5,394 bases of DNA. Origin: Bacillota bacterium. Its GTDB lineage: Bacteria > Bacillota_E > Sulfobacillia > Sulfobacillales > Sulfobacillaceae. Below the pieces are notes generated by a model. It searched no databases and was not told the origin of the DNA. It worked only from the letters and a program-made list of their open reading frames with translations. Below are positions 1 to 5,394 of the stretch, one piece after another; the first letter of the stretch is position 1, and each line of letters starts with the position of its first letter. The stretch lies in NCBI GenBank assembly GCA_021820165.1, contig JAKADW010000165.1, positions 1 through 5,394 of the forward strand, in the 5' to 3' direction. Made by a program: the position numbers and the translations under genes.

Positions 1-526
1 GCGAACGGACGGCGCCCTTGGGCTTCCCAGTGGTGCCCGAGGTGTAGACAATCACCCAGGGATCTTGTTCACCCACCTCAACCGATGGGGCATCGCTCGC
101 TTGCTGAAGACATAGCGCATCCCAATCCCGCTCCGCCTCTTCGTACCCGCCCGTGTAAAAGACCGCAAGCGACCCGGCCGCCTGATTGAGCATCGGCGCT
201 AAATCGTGGTCGGCGAGCATCATCGACACCTCCGCGTCCCGAACGGCGTACATCATCTCTCCGGGTTGCCAGCGGAGATTTAAGGGAACACCCACCAGTC
301 CTGCTTTGGCGAGGCCAAAGTATGCTTCCGCCATCGCCAGCCCATTGGGCAACAACAAGGCCACGCGGTCACCGGGCGAGAGTCCCTGTTGCAAAAATGC
401 GCGCGCCATCCGATTGGCGCGCTGATTCAGATCCCGGTACGACCAGGTTTGCTCTCCAAAAATTAAGGCCGGCTTCTCCCCGTGACGCCGCGCCGACCCC
501 TCCAATGCTTGCCCAACTGTCAGCAC
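1..526 (-). CDS. AMP-forming acyl-CoA synthetase / ligase, N-terminal part (cut by window edge)
   Basis: This is an enzyme of the adenylate-forming (ANL) superfamily, which activates a carboxylic acid with ATP and then transfers the acyl group to coenzyme A in the cytoplasm. Only 175 codons are present; the family usually has about 500-560, so roughly two thirds lie beyond the left edge. Residues 8-47 (ALEGSARRHGEKPALIF followed by TWSYRDLNQRANRMARAF) and 50-82 (SPGDRVALLLPN, then AYFGLAKAGLVGVPLN) are the classic N-terminal pattern of fatty-acyl-CoA ligases. The ATP-binding P-loop motif YTSGTTGKPKG is at residues 161-171. The start is GTG at 526-524, chosen because GGAGGAG (541-535) lies 8 bases upstream and homology begins at once. 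It follows the flippase gene by 14 bases and is probably co-transcribed and translationally coupled. The substrate cannot be told, since the acyl-pocket and A5-A10 motifs are missing. Family assignment is certain; chain-length specificity is unknown. Confidence 0.95.
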   Translation of the reverse strand, partial: MLTVGQALEGSARRHGEKPALIFGEQTWSYRDLNQRANRMARAFLQQGLSPGDRVALLLPNGLAMAEAYFGLAKAGLVGVPLNLRWQPGEMMYAVRDAEVSMMLADHDLAPMLNQAAGSLAVFYTGGYEEAERDWDALCLQQASDAPSVEVGEQDPWVIVYTSGTTGKPKGAVRS

Positions 527-534
527 AATTCCCG

Positions 535-541
535 CTCCTCC
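535..541 (-). promoter_or_regulatory. Shine-Dalgarno of the acyl-CoA synthetase gene, overlapping the flippase stop
   Basis: On the minus strand GGAGGAG is followed by an 8-base spacer and the GTG start at 526-524. The last base of the flippase stop codon TAG (543-541) is the first G of this site. The arrangement suggests that ribosomes finishing the flippase can pass to the synthetase, and it decides in favour of the GTG start. Confidence 0.8.
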
Positions 542-1719
542 TAGGTTCTGACTCGGCCACGGAGGGCCTGTTGGCGAGACCAAATCTCGACCCCAACCAT
601 GACGACCGCCGTCGCCATGACAACAATGGCCATGGTATTGGTGGTGGAACGGACAAACGCTCCGATGCTATGCGACCGCAATAACGCATAAATCCAGTAA
701 ATGAGTCCGATCCCGGCAATCGCCACCGCTTCCCAGCGTTTTAAGGCCACCGAATATAACATGGCAATATTTATGAGTCCTAGCGCTATCATACCCCATC
801 CATAGTATGGGAGCCATGCCACGATGGGGACAAAATGATGACCAAGCACCGTCATGACCACCCAGCGGCCTCGGAAGACAAACAGCAGTTCCGCCGCCAC
901 GGCAATTCCCGTATAGACAGCGAGGGTAATTCCCAAGAAGCGATAGCGCTTCGCCCGATCGGCAATAATCGAGGTGAGCATTACGGTTCCGAAGCTTCCC
1001 GAAATGAATTGCACGGTATGACCAATCGTGGCGAGACCATTAAACCGCCCTGCCGCGACAGCTCCCAAGGAATGTTTGGCCAAAAGACCATCGGAAATGG
1101 CCAACAGCACGTCGATCACCCCGACCACAGCGGTACCTGAAATCACGTCCGCCTTGGACGGTTCGCCTACCCGAGGAGCTCGATCCGCCATACGGCGGCT
1201 CACAAAATAGGCGACAAATGCGGCAATTCCCTCCAAAAGGCCCACGGAAAAGAGCGGATAAAAGTGGATGAAGACAGCAATGCCGGCCGCAACCACGCGA
1301 AATGCGGTGATAAGCACGGTGAGAATCCCCACCCAGACATACCACCGGACGCGCTGCAGAATGCCCATATTGGCCGCCAGTGCTAGCGACGGGACGACTT
1401 CCAGGGTAAACACAATCAGGAGCCAGGAACTCACGTGAAGCATATGTCCCAAGGGACCGGATGCGGCTATGAGACCTAGCCAAATCGCGAGCGCGCCTCC
1501 CCATAACCAAAGCGTCTCCCGCCGTGCCGCCCGCCCTTCCCGTCGCCCCAACCGGGTATAAAGAAGCGTCACCACGGGACCGGGCAATACCAAAAAGGCG
1601 GTCACATTAAGGAAGGTGGTTAAGTCGCCGTAGTGTCCGGGCCCCAAAACGTGGGCGAGCACGACGTGGTATAAGTAATTAAAAAGTCCAGAGATAATCG
1701 ACGCCACTCCGAACAACAC
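541..1719 (-). CDS. Polysaccharide flippase-like membrane protein (MOP superfamily, Wzx/MurJ/MATE type)
   Basis: A 392-residue very hydrophobic protein with about 12 predicted membrane segments (roughly 4-24, 34-54, 70-90, 98-118, 127-150, 155-174, 192-212, 225-251, 261-281, 287-324 with a break, 330-347, 361-380). The N-terminal signature LGPGHYGDLTTFLNV (residues 25-39) and the mid-protein D210...LGAVAAGRFNGLATIG (to about 233) match proteins of the polysaccharide biosynthesis/export family, which move lipid-linked glycans across the cytoplasmic membrane. A basic cytoplasmic loop (RLGRREGRAARR, 56-67) separates helices 2 and 3. The length is slightly below the family's usual 400-500. The GTG at 1719-1717 has only a weak GGCGGG (1730-1725) five bases upstream. 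The frame stays open to a stop at 1773-1771, and the untranslated codons read like the missing family N-terminus, so the true start may be upstream. No glycosyltransferase is next to it, so the substrate is unknown. The acyl-CoA synthetase follows in the same operon. Confidence 0.8.
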   Translation of the reverse strand: MLFGVASIISGLFNYLYHVVLAHVLGPGHYGDLTTFLNVTAFLVLPGPVVTLLYTRLGRREGRAARRETLWLWGGALAIWLGLIAASGPLGHMLHVSSWLLIVFTLEVVPSLALAANMGILQRVRWYVWVGILTVLITAFRVVAAGIAVFIHFYPLFSVGLLEGIAAFVAYFVSRRMADRAPRVGEPSKADVISGTAVVGVIDVLLAISDGLLAKHSLGAVAAGRFNGLATIGHTVQFISGSFGTVMLTSIIADRAKRYRFLGITLAVYTGIAVAAELLFVFRGRWVVMTVLGHHFVPIVAWLPYYGWGMIALGLINIAMLYSVALKRWEAVAIAGIGLIYWIYALLRSHSIGAFVRSTTNTMAIVVMATAVVMVGVEIWSRQQALRGRVRT

Positions 1720-1926
1720 ATTATCCCGCCAGAACTCCCGCGTCTTCGCAAAAATCCCCCCTTGTCGGTTTCAGTGTTGCCGCCCGGGGGACAAAAAATA
1801 AGAGTCCAGAGAGACTCTGGACTCCAACCTAATTAGACGGTTCACACAATTTGTTGACGACCAACAATTCGACAAACAGATGCTCATTTCCTACAAGAAA
1901 CCAAGGATTCTCTAGTCGTTTGAGGA
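1720..1926. other. Gene-free stretch between dehydrogenase stop and flippase start
   Basis: About 207 bases without a coding sequence. Reading leftwards on the minus strand it holds the roughly 100-base 3' untranslated region of the dehydrogenase transcript (1926-1825), with a small hairpin at 1867-1851 (six-base arms TTGTTG/CAACAA around a five-base loop), then the terminator at 1824-1791, then a 70-base leader before the flippase. I searched the leader by eye for a -35/-10 pair and found no convincing promoter. The flippase-synthetase operon must be served by a promoter I cannot recognise or by leakage through the terminator. Confidence 0.6.
1791..1824 (-). terminator. Rho-independent terminator of the dehydrogenase transcript
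   Basis: A perfect 10-bp inverted repeat, GAGTCCAGAG (1802-1811) and CTCTGGACTC (1815-1824), with a three-base loop. On the minus strand the stem is followed by a T-rich tract, TTATTTTTTGT (1801-1791). On the plus strand the stem is followed by a mixed sequence, so it works in the minus direction only. It lies about 100 bases beyond the dehydrogenase stop and 70 bases ahead of the flippase start, and therefore separates these two transcription units. Confidence 0.88.
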
Positions 1927-2952
1927 CTAAGGAACCAAAAGAATCTTTCCATACTGGGCTCGATCCGCCATCCGCGCCTGCGCCAAAGCCGCCTCATCGA
2001 GCGGGTATTCCCGGTCAATTACGGCCTTCAGACGTCCGGACTCGGCCGCCTTTAATACCGCTCGGAGGTCGTCTCGGGTTCCTCCGTATGCCCCGACCAG
2101 TGACAACTCTTTGGCGAACAAGGCCCACAAATCGATCGGGGCTTTTGCCCCCGTCAGTGTCCCGCAAGTGACCACGCGTCCTCCGCGGGCGAGACACTTC
2201 ATGCTGGTTTGAATGGTGTCCTGCCCCAGATGTTCAAAGACTACATCGACACCCCGTTTGCCAGTGAACTCCCGCACCCGTTTGAGAACATCCTCCTGGC
2301 TGTAGTTGATGCCCCACCGGGCACCAAATTCCTCTTGGGCCCGCTCCACTTTGGCATCGCTTCCCGCACACGCGATAACCTCCGCCCCTTGTAGCTTGGC
2401 AATTTGGATCGCGGCGCTGCCAACACCCGACCCGGCCGCCCACACCAACACCGTGTCACCCGGCTTAACCCGTACCCGGTCCACCAACATGTGCCATGCC
2501 GTCACCGTGGACAGTGCCAGCGCAGCCGCCTCGCTATCTGACACCCGGTCAGGAATAGCGACCAAATTGGCTGCCGGAACCACAACATAATCCGCATAGC
2601 CGCCCTGGGAGCCAAGTCCCAAAATATCACTCTGTAAGCACGTGGTCTCGTCGCCGCGAAGGCATGACTCGCACTGGCCGCAGAAAAGATAGGGGGCGAC
2701 CGCAACGCGCGTCCCCACCGGCAAAGCCACGTCCGGCCCTACCTTGTCGACGGTTCCCGCCACTTCTGACCCCGATATGTGCGGAAGCGCCAATTCACCC
2801 ACCTGACCACTGCGGGCCATGAGATCAAGCCGGTTAACGCCAACACGCGAGACCTTCACGAGCACCTCAGCGGGCCCCGGCTCCGGCCTCTCCATCTCCG
2901 CATAACGCAATACCGAGGTATCCCCGTATGTATCAAATACGATAGCTTTCAT
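1927..2952 (-). CDS. Zinc-binding dehydrogenase of the MDR superfamily (alcohol dehydrogenase / quinone reductase-like)
   Basis: A 341-residue NAD(P)H-dependent medium-chain dehydrogenase/reductase, full length for the family (about 330-350). The GroES-like domain occupies residues 1 to about 150, with MKAIVFDTYG at the start. Residues C91, C94, C97 and C105 form the structural zinc site (CxxCxxCx7C). The Rossmann domain follows with the nucleotide-binding loop AGSGVGS (173-179). The usual catalytic zinc ligands are absent: the position of the first Cys lies in VGVNRLDLM (37-45), and the GHE motif is GSE (61-63). Such members act as alcohol dehydrogenase-like, enoyl- or quinone reductases without a catalytic metal; the substrate is unknown. 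The start is ATG at 2952-2950, preceded by GGAGG (2962-2958) five bases away. The longer in-frame ATG at 2982 falls inside the -10 box and cannot be used. It is transcribed alone, divergent from the sugar transporter, and ends at the terminator downstream. Confidence 0.92.
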   Translation of the reverse strand: MKAIVFDTYGDTSVLRYAEMERPEPGPAEVLVKVSRVGVNRLDLMARSGQVGELALPHISGSEVAGTVDKVGPDVALPVGTRVAVAPYLFCGQCESCLRGDETTCLQSDILGLGSQGGYADYVVVPAANLVAIPDRVSDSEAAALALSTVTAWHMLVDRVRVKPGDTVLVWAAGSGVGSAAIQIAKLQGAEVIACAGSDAKVERAQEEFGARWGINYSQEDVLKRVREFTGKRGVDVVFEHLGQDTIQTSMKCLARGGRVVTCGTLTGAKAPIDLWALFAKELSLVGAYGGTRDDLRAVLKAAESGRLKAVIDREYPLDEAALAQARMADRAQYGKILLVP

Positions 2953-2980
2953 GGCTCCCTCCCCACCCTTTCTGAGCGTC

Positions 2981-2989
2981 ATTATATCA
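2981..2989 (-). promoter_or_regulatory. Extended -10 promoter of the dehydrogenase gene
   Basis: On the minus strand TGATATAAT (2989-2981) is a perfect extended -10 element (TGn followed by the consensus TATAAT). No good -35 hexamer lies 17 bases upstream, which is typical of extended -10 promoters. The predicted transcript would start near 2975 and have a leader of about 20-25 bases containing the ribosome binding site GGAGG (2962-2958) ahead of ATG 2952. Confidence 0.72.
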
Positions 2990-3010
2990 GGCCTCGGTTG
3001 GCCTTTGGCC
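2989..3010. repeat. Clustered GGCC half-sites, possible operator in the divergent intergenic region
   Basis: Three GGCC blocks start at 2990, 3000 and 3007. The first two form the inverted repeat AGGCC (2989-2993) / GGCCT (3000-3004) with six bases between; the second and third form GGCC-TTT-GGCC (3000-3010). They sit in the -10/-35 spacer region of the dehydrogenase promoter and upstream of the sugar transporter, where a repressor could control both. GGCC is a common word in GC-rich DNA, so this may be chance. Confidence 0.3.
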
Positions 3011-3073
3011 GCATTAAGTCCCCCCGTGCATAAAACGAAGTCCGTTGGTCCACTCTAAAATTATTCATTACCC

Positions 3074-3079
3074 AGGAGG
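3074..3079 (+). promoter_or_regulatory. Shine-Dalgarno deciding the TTG start of the sugar transporter
   Basis: AGGAGG lies six bases ahead of TTG 3086-3088. No ATG or GTG in the same frame is placed as well, so the site fixes the start on a rare TTG codon. A TAAAAT at 3056-3061 could be a -10 box, but there is no matching -35, so I do not call the promoter. Confidence 0.85.
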
Positions 3080-3085
3080 CCCCTA

Positions 3086-4522
3086 TTGGAACACGAACCG
3101 TACCAGTGGAACATTGCCGAAAGCCTCGATGACAATCATGTCACGAGCCTTTACTGGTCGCTGGCCGTGATGGCCACCATCGGCGGATTTTTGTTTGGCT
3201 ACGACACCTCCAATATTGGCTCCGCGCTCACCTTCATCCCCTACAAGTTAAGTGGTCTGGCCCTCGGATATCTGGTGGCTGGAGCGTCGCTGGGCGCCGC
3301 CTTGGGTGCGCTTTTGGCCGGCCCCATCACCGATCGATTTGGCCGGAAAGCGTTGCTCTTAGTTGATGCCGCCATTTACGCCTTGGGCGCCCTTCTCTCC
3401 GCCTTTACGGTCGATGCGGGGATGCTGTTGGCCGCCCGGACCTTAGTCGGTTTGGCCATCGGCGCCGACTCGGCCGTGGCGACCGCCTACATCGCCGAGT
3501 ACGCGCCCAAGGACCGCCGCGGAAAACTTGCGATCATCCAGCAATGGATGATTACCGTGGGCATTTTAGCCGCCTATGTGGTGGCCATCGTCGTATTCCG
3601 GCTCCTGCCGCATCATGCCGGAAGCTGGGATTGGCGTCTCATTCTCGGTATCGGCGCCGTCCCGGCGCTGATAGGTCTCGGGCTTCGGGTGAAAATGCCC
3701 GAGTCACCCCGATGGCTCTTTGAAAAGGGCTACGACCAGCGATTGGTCGAGACCCTCCACCTCTTAGGCATCCATCCGCAACCCGAAGACATCCAAGAAG
3801 CGCGCAAGCGCGAGAGCCGCGCCCAGGATCCGAAACACCGTCCGGTCATTTCCGGAGGGGTCAAGCGCGCCTTTATTATTGTGGCGGTCTTCATGATTTT
3901 TCAGCAAATCACCGGGATTAACGTGCCCTTTTACTACGGTCCGAAAATATTGGAACCCTATTTTGCCGGTCCTCACATGAGCGCCGTCGGCATCGCCGTC
4001 AGCGGTATCGAAGCCACGCTGGTCTTGTCGGTGGTGAATGTGCTGGCGACCTACATCGGTTTTCGCCAGATTGACCGGGCCGGTCGTAAGGCGCTGGCGC
4101 GACTCGGCTATGGCGGGATGGCCTTTTTCATGGTGCTGAGTGCGGGAGCCTTCGCATTTCTCACCGGCCCCCTCCGCGCCTGGCTGGTCCTCACCACTTT
4201 GGCCGGATTCGTGGTCTTTTTCGCCTTCGGGGTCGGCGGCACGGGCTGGATTATCCAAGGCGAGTACTTCCCCACAGCCGTCCGCGGGCGCATGGCCGCC
4301 CTAGCGGCAGTGGTCGATTGGTTAGCTAATTTTGCCATCACGGAACTTTTCCCGGTGATGCATACCCACTGGGGCCTTCCCGCGGATATGCTCATCTTCG
4401 CCGCATTGGCGGTGTTGGCGGTGCTTTTTGTCAACGTCTGGATGCCGGAGACCCGTGGCCTTTCGGTGGAGAACATCGCGCAATTATTCGACAAGGCCGC
4501 CCATCCAACCCGCCAGGAATAA
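3086..4522 (+). CDS. Sugar-porter family MFS transporter (sugar/polyol:H+ symporter type)
   Basis: A 478-residue 12-helix inner-membrane permease of the major facilitator superfamily, sugar porter family, of normal length. All the family marks are visible: GGFLFGYDTSNIG in helix 1 (33-45), DRFGRK between helices 2 and 3 (83-88), YIAEYAPKDRRGKL after helix 4 (135-148), PESPRW at the end of helix 6 (205-210), QQITGIN in helix 7 (273-279), the second-half repeat DRAGRK (330-335), GEYFPTAVRGR (392-402) and the terminal PETRG (454-458). Members usually import sugars, polyols or, in some branches, aromatic acids with protons; the exact substrate cannot be read. The segment GGTGWIIQGEYFP (384-396) replaces the more usual GPxxW...SEIFP, which may mark a divergent branch. 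It starts at TTG with a strong Shine-Dalgarno, stands alone between a divergent dehydrogenase and a convergent binding-protein gene, and ends at a hairpin five bases downstream. Confidence 0.93.
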   Translation: MEHEPYQWNIAESLDDNHVTSLYWSLAVMATIGGFLFGYDTSNIGSALTFIPYKLSGLALGYLVAGASLGAALGALLAGPITDRFGRKALLLVDAAIYALGALLSAFTVDAGMLLAARTLVGLAIGADSAVATAYIAEYAPKDRRGKLAIIQQWMITVGILAAYVVAIVVFRLLPHHAGSWDWRLILGIGAVPALIGLGLRVKMPESPRWLFEKGYDQRLVETLHLLGIHPQPEDIQEARKRESRAQDPKHRPVISGGVKRAFIIVAVFMIFQQITGINVPFYYGPKILEPYFAGPHMSAVGIAVSGIEATLVLSVVNVLATYIGFRQIDRAGRKALARLGYGGMAFFMVLSAGAFAFLTGPLRAWLVLTTLAGFVVFFAFGVGGTGWIIQGEYFPTAVRGRMAALAAVVDWLANFAITELFPVMHTHWGLPADMLIFAALAVLAVLFVNVWMPETRGLSVENIAQLFDKAAHPTRQE

Positions 4523-4526
4523 GATG

Positions 4527-4555
4527 AACCCCGGAGTGGCCTCCACTCCGGGGTT
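4527..4555. terminator. Bidirectional hairpin terminator between convergent genes
   Basis: A perfect 13-bp GC-rich inverted repeat (AACCCCGGAGTGG at 4527-4539, CCACTCCGGGGTT at 4543-4555) with a CCT loop. It fills almost the whole 36-base gap between the transporter stop (4520-4522) and the binding-protein stop (4561-4559). The downstream tracts are only moderately T-rich: TTCTGTTACTT on the plus strand (from 4554) and, after the stem on the minus strand, CATCTTATTC. It can serve both genes; the weak T tracts leave its efficiency open. Confidence 0.82.
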
Positions 4556-4558
4556 CTG

Positions 4559-5394
4559 TTACTTCGATGTCCACCAATATTGCATTTGCGGGTACCCCGT
4601 CACGTTATTGATCGTCTCCGCGTTGACACCATGGACATTTTTCGCCACCGCGTTGACTTGGCCCGTATTGTTGAGCCATAAGACTGGCAACTCCTTGGCG
4701 GTATAATCCTCATAGGCGTAGAAGTTTTGGAAGTTTACCGCCTTAGATGTCGCCGGCTCGGTGGTCTTTTGGATGAGGGCATCCTCCTGGTGGTTGCTAA
4801 AGTCCATCAAGTTGTTTCCACCGCCGGTGGCGAAGTCTTGTTCCCCCGAAGGGTAACTGCCGCCGTAGATGATTCCCAGCCCGGACACGGCATCCCACTT
4901 GCTTGCGTTCGCCGGAGAGCCAATGATGCCCAGCATGGTGGAGAAGGACATGGGCTTTAGGGTGATCTTGATGCCGATGTTGGCATAATCCTGGGCAATA
5001 ATCTGCATCTGCTGCTGAATCGTCTGGGTACCGCTCGAGTAAATCACCGTAAACTTTAGCTGCTGACCTTTCTTGTTGGTCATCACGCCATTCTTTTCGG
5101 TCCAACCGTGCGCTTCGAGAAGCTTCTTAGCAGCCTTGGGATCATAGGGATAAACCGCCTTCTTTAACGCCGGGTCCAAATATTCCGTGGCCGGGGTCGT
5201 AGGAATGGGACCGTATTGGGGCGGGCCGAATCCCTGATAGACCGACTTATCGATGGCGGGCTGATTGATGGCTTCCTCCATGGCTTGACGCACGTAGAGA
5301 TGCTTAAACACCGGGCCCAGTCCGTTTTGAGCGTTAGGACTAAAGTTCAAGGCCATGAAGTTCATGTCCAAGGGATAGCCAACAAAGGTCCGAT
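4559..5394 (-). CDS. ABC transporter solute-binding protein, family 5 (oligopeptide/nickel type), C-terminal part
   Basis: The last 277 residues of an extracellular lipoprotein-type binding protein that delivers peptides or similar solutes to an ABC importer. The reading frame is open through the right edge (RTFVGYPLDMNFMALNFS...), so about 250-300 residues, including the signal peptide and lipobox, are outside the window. Diagnostic features, counted from the first complete codon: MALNFS followed by HLYVRQAMEEAINQPAI (13-47, the family's conserved 'N...vRqAi..Aid' block), GPIPTTPATEYLDP (61-74), YDPKAAKKLLEAHGW (83-97), and IGIKITLKPMSFSTML (139-154). Then come PSGEQDF...NLMDFSN and the terminal aromatic YWWTSK. 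An internal TTG or ATG near 5371 is not the start, because homology continues upstream of it. It is followed at once by the terminator, so no permease or ATPase gene lies downstream; if partners exist they are upstream, beyond the window. The ligand is unknown. Confidence 0.93.
   Translation of the reverse strand, partial: RTFVGYPLDMNFMALNFSPNAQNGLGPVFKHLYVRQAMEEAINQPAIDKSVYQGFGPPQYGPIPTTPATEYLDPALKKAVYPYDPKAAKKLLEAHGWTEKNGVMTNKKGQQLKFTVIYSSGTQTIQQQMQIIAQDYANIGIKITLKPMSFSTMLGIIGSPANASKWDAVSGLGIIYGGSYPSGEQDFATGGGNNLMDFSNHQEDALIQKTTEPATSKAVNFQNFYAYEDYTAKELPVLWLNNTGQVNAVAKNVHGVNAETINNVTGYPQMQYWWTSK

Noticed and set aside
369..719. Open frame of 116 codons bridging the flippase end and the synthetase start
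   Set aside because: It runs out of frame across two well-supported genes whose junction with ribosome binding site is clear; no homology is apparent.
1040..1510. Open frame of 156 codons on the minus strand within the flippase gene
   Set aside because: Out-of-frame shadow of the flippase on the same strand, rich in Arg, Gly and Ser as expected from a shifted GC-rich frame.
1720..1725. GATAAT just upstream of the flippase GTG as a -10 box
   Set aside because: No -35 at suitable spacing, and the transcript would start inside the coding region.
1802..1824. The hairpin as a terminator for plus-strand transcription
   Set aside because: The plus-strand sequence after the stem is not T-rich and there is no plus-strand gene upstream of it.
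2953..2982. Ten-codon N-terminal extension of the dehydrogenase from ATG 2982
   Set aside because: That ATG overlaps the TATAAT box, so it would not be transcribed; ATG 2952 has GGAGG five bases upstream and begins with the family's MKAIVF.
3033..3061. Promoter for the sugar transporter with TAAAAT (3056-3061) as -10
   Set aside because: The sequence 17 bases upstream (AAACGA at 3033-3038) does not resemble a -35 and there is no TGn extension, so the call is not supported.
3764..4258. Long open frame of 164 codons on the minus strand inside the sugar transporter
   Set aside because: It is a shadow in GC-rich DNA opposite a gene with strong family signatures; its product is highly charged, lacks a recognisable domain, and has no ribosome binding site that I can see.
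1..5394. tRNA, rRNA, CRISPR arrays, insertion sequence ends or attachment sites
   Set aside because: No cloverleaf-like sequence, spaced direct repeats, transposase or integrase motifs were seen on either strand.

Overview
The window looks like ordinary chromosome of a moderately GC-rich bacterium. Strong GGAGG-type ribosome binding sites, frequent GTG and TTG starts, factor-independent terminators and a family 5 extracellular solute-binding protein fit a Gram-positive (Bacillota-like) host. The general feel of the proteins would suit a Sulfobacillus- or Alicyclobacillus-type organism, but this is an impression and cannot be proven from 5.4 kb. No RNA gene, CRISPR array, insertion sequence or phage gene is visible.

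Layout from left to right. (1) Positions 526-1, minus strand: the N-terminal 175 codons of an AMP-forming acyl-CoA synthetase, cut by the left edge. (2) Positions 1719-541, minus: a 12-helix membrane protein of the polysaccharide flippase (MOP/Wzx-like) type. It lies directly upstream of the synthetase, which is 14 bases away with its Shine-Dalgarno touching the flippase stop codon, so the two form a translationally close pair. (3) Positions 1720-1926: a gene-free stretch with a clear minus-strand terminator that ends the next transcript. (4) Positions 2952-1927, minus: a medium-chain dehydrogenase/reductase that has the structural zinc site but lacks the usual catalytic zinc ligands. It is driven by a good extended -10 promoter. 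(5) Positions 2953-3085: a short divergent intergenic region. (6) Positions 3086-4522, plus: a sugar-porter-type major facilitator with all family signatures and a TTG start. (7) Positions 4527-4555: a 13-bp hairpin between convergent genes. (8) Positions 5394-4559, minus: the C-terminal 277 residues of a peptide/nickel-type (family 5) ABC solute-binding protein, cut by the right edge.

There are thus at least four transcription units. The theme is uptake and carbon metabolism: a sugar or polyol permease, an oxidoreductase divergent from it, an oligopeptide-type binding protein and a fatty acid or carboxylic acid activating enzyme. The most unusual association is the flippase-synthetase pair. 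I did not find convincing evidence of a new biological system; the findings listed are modest.
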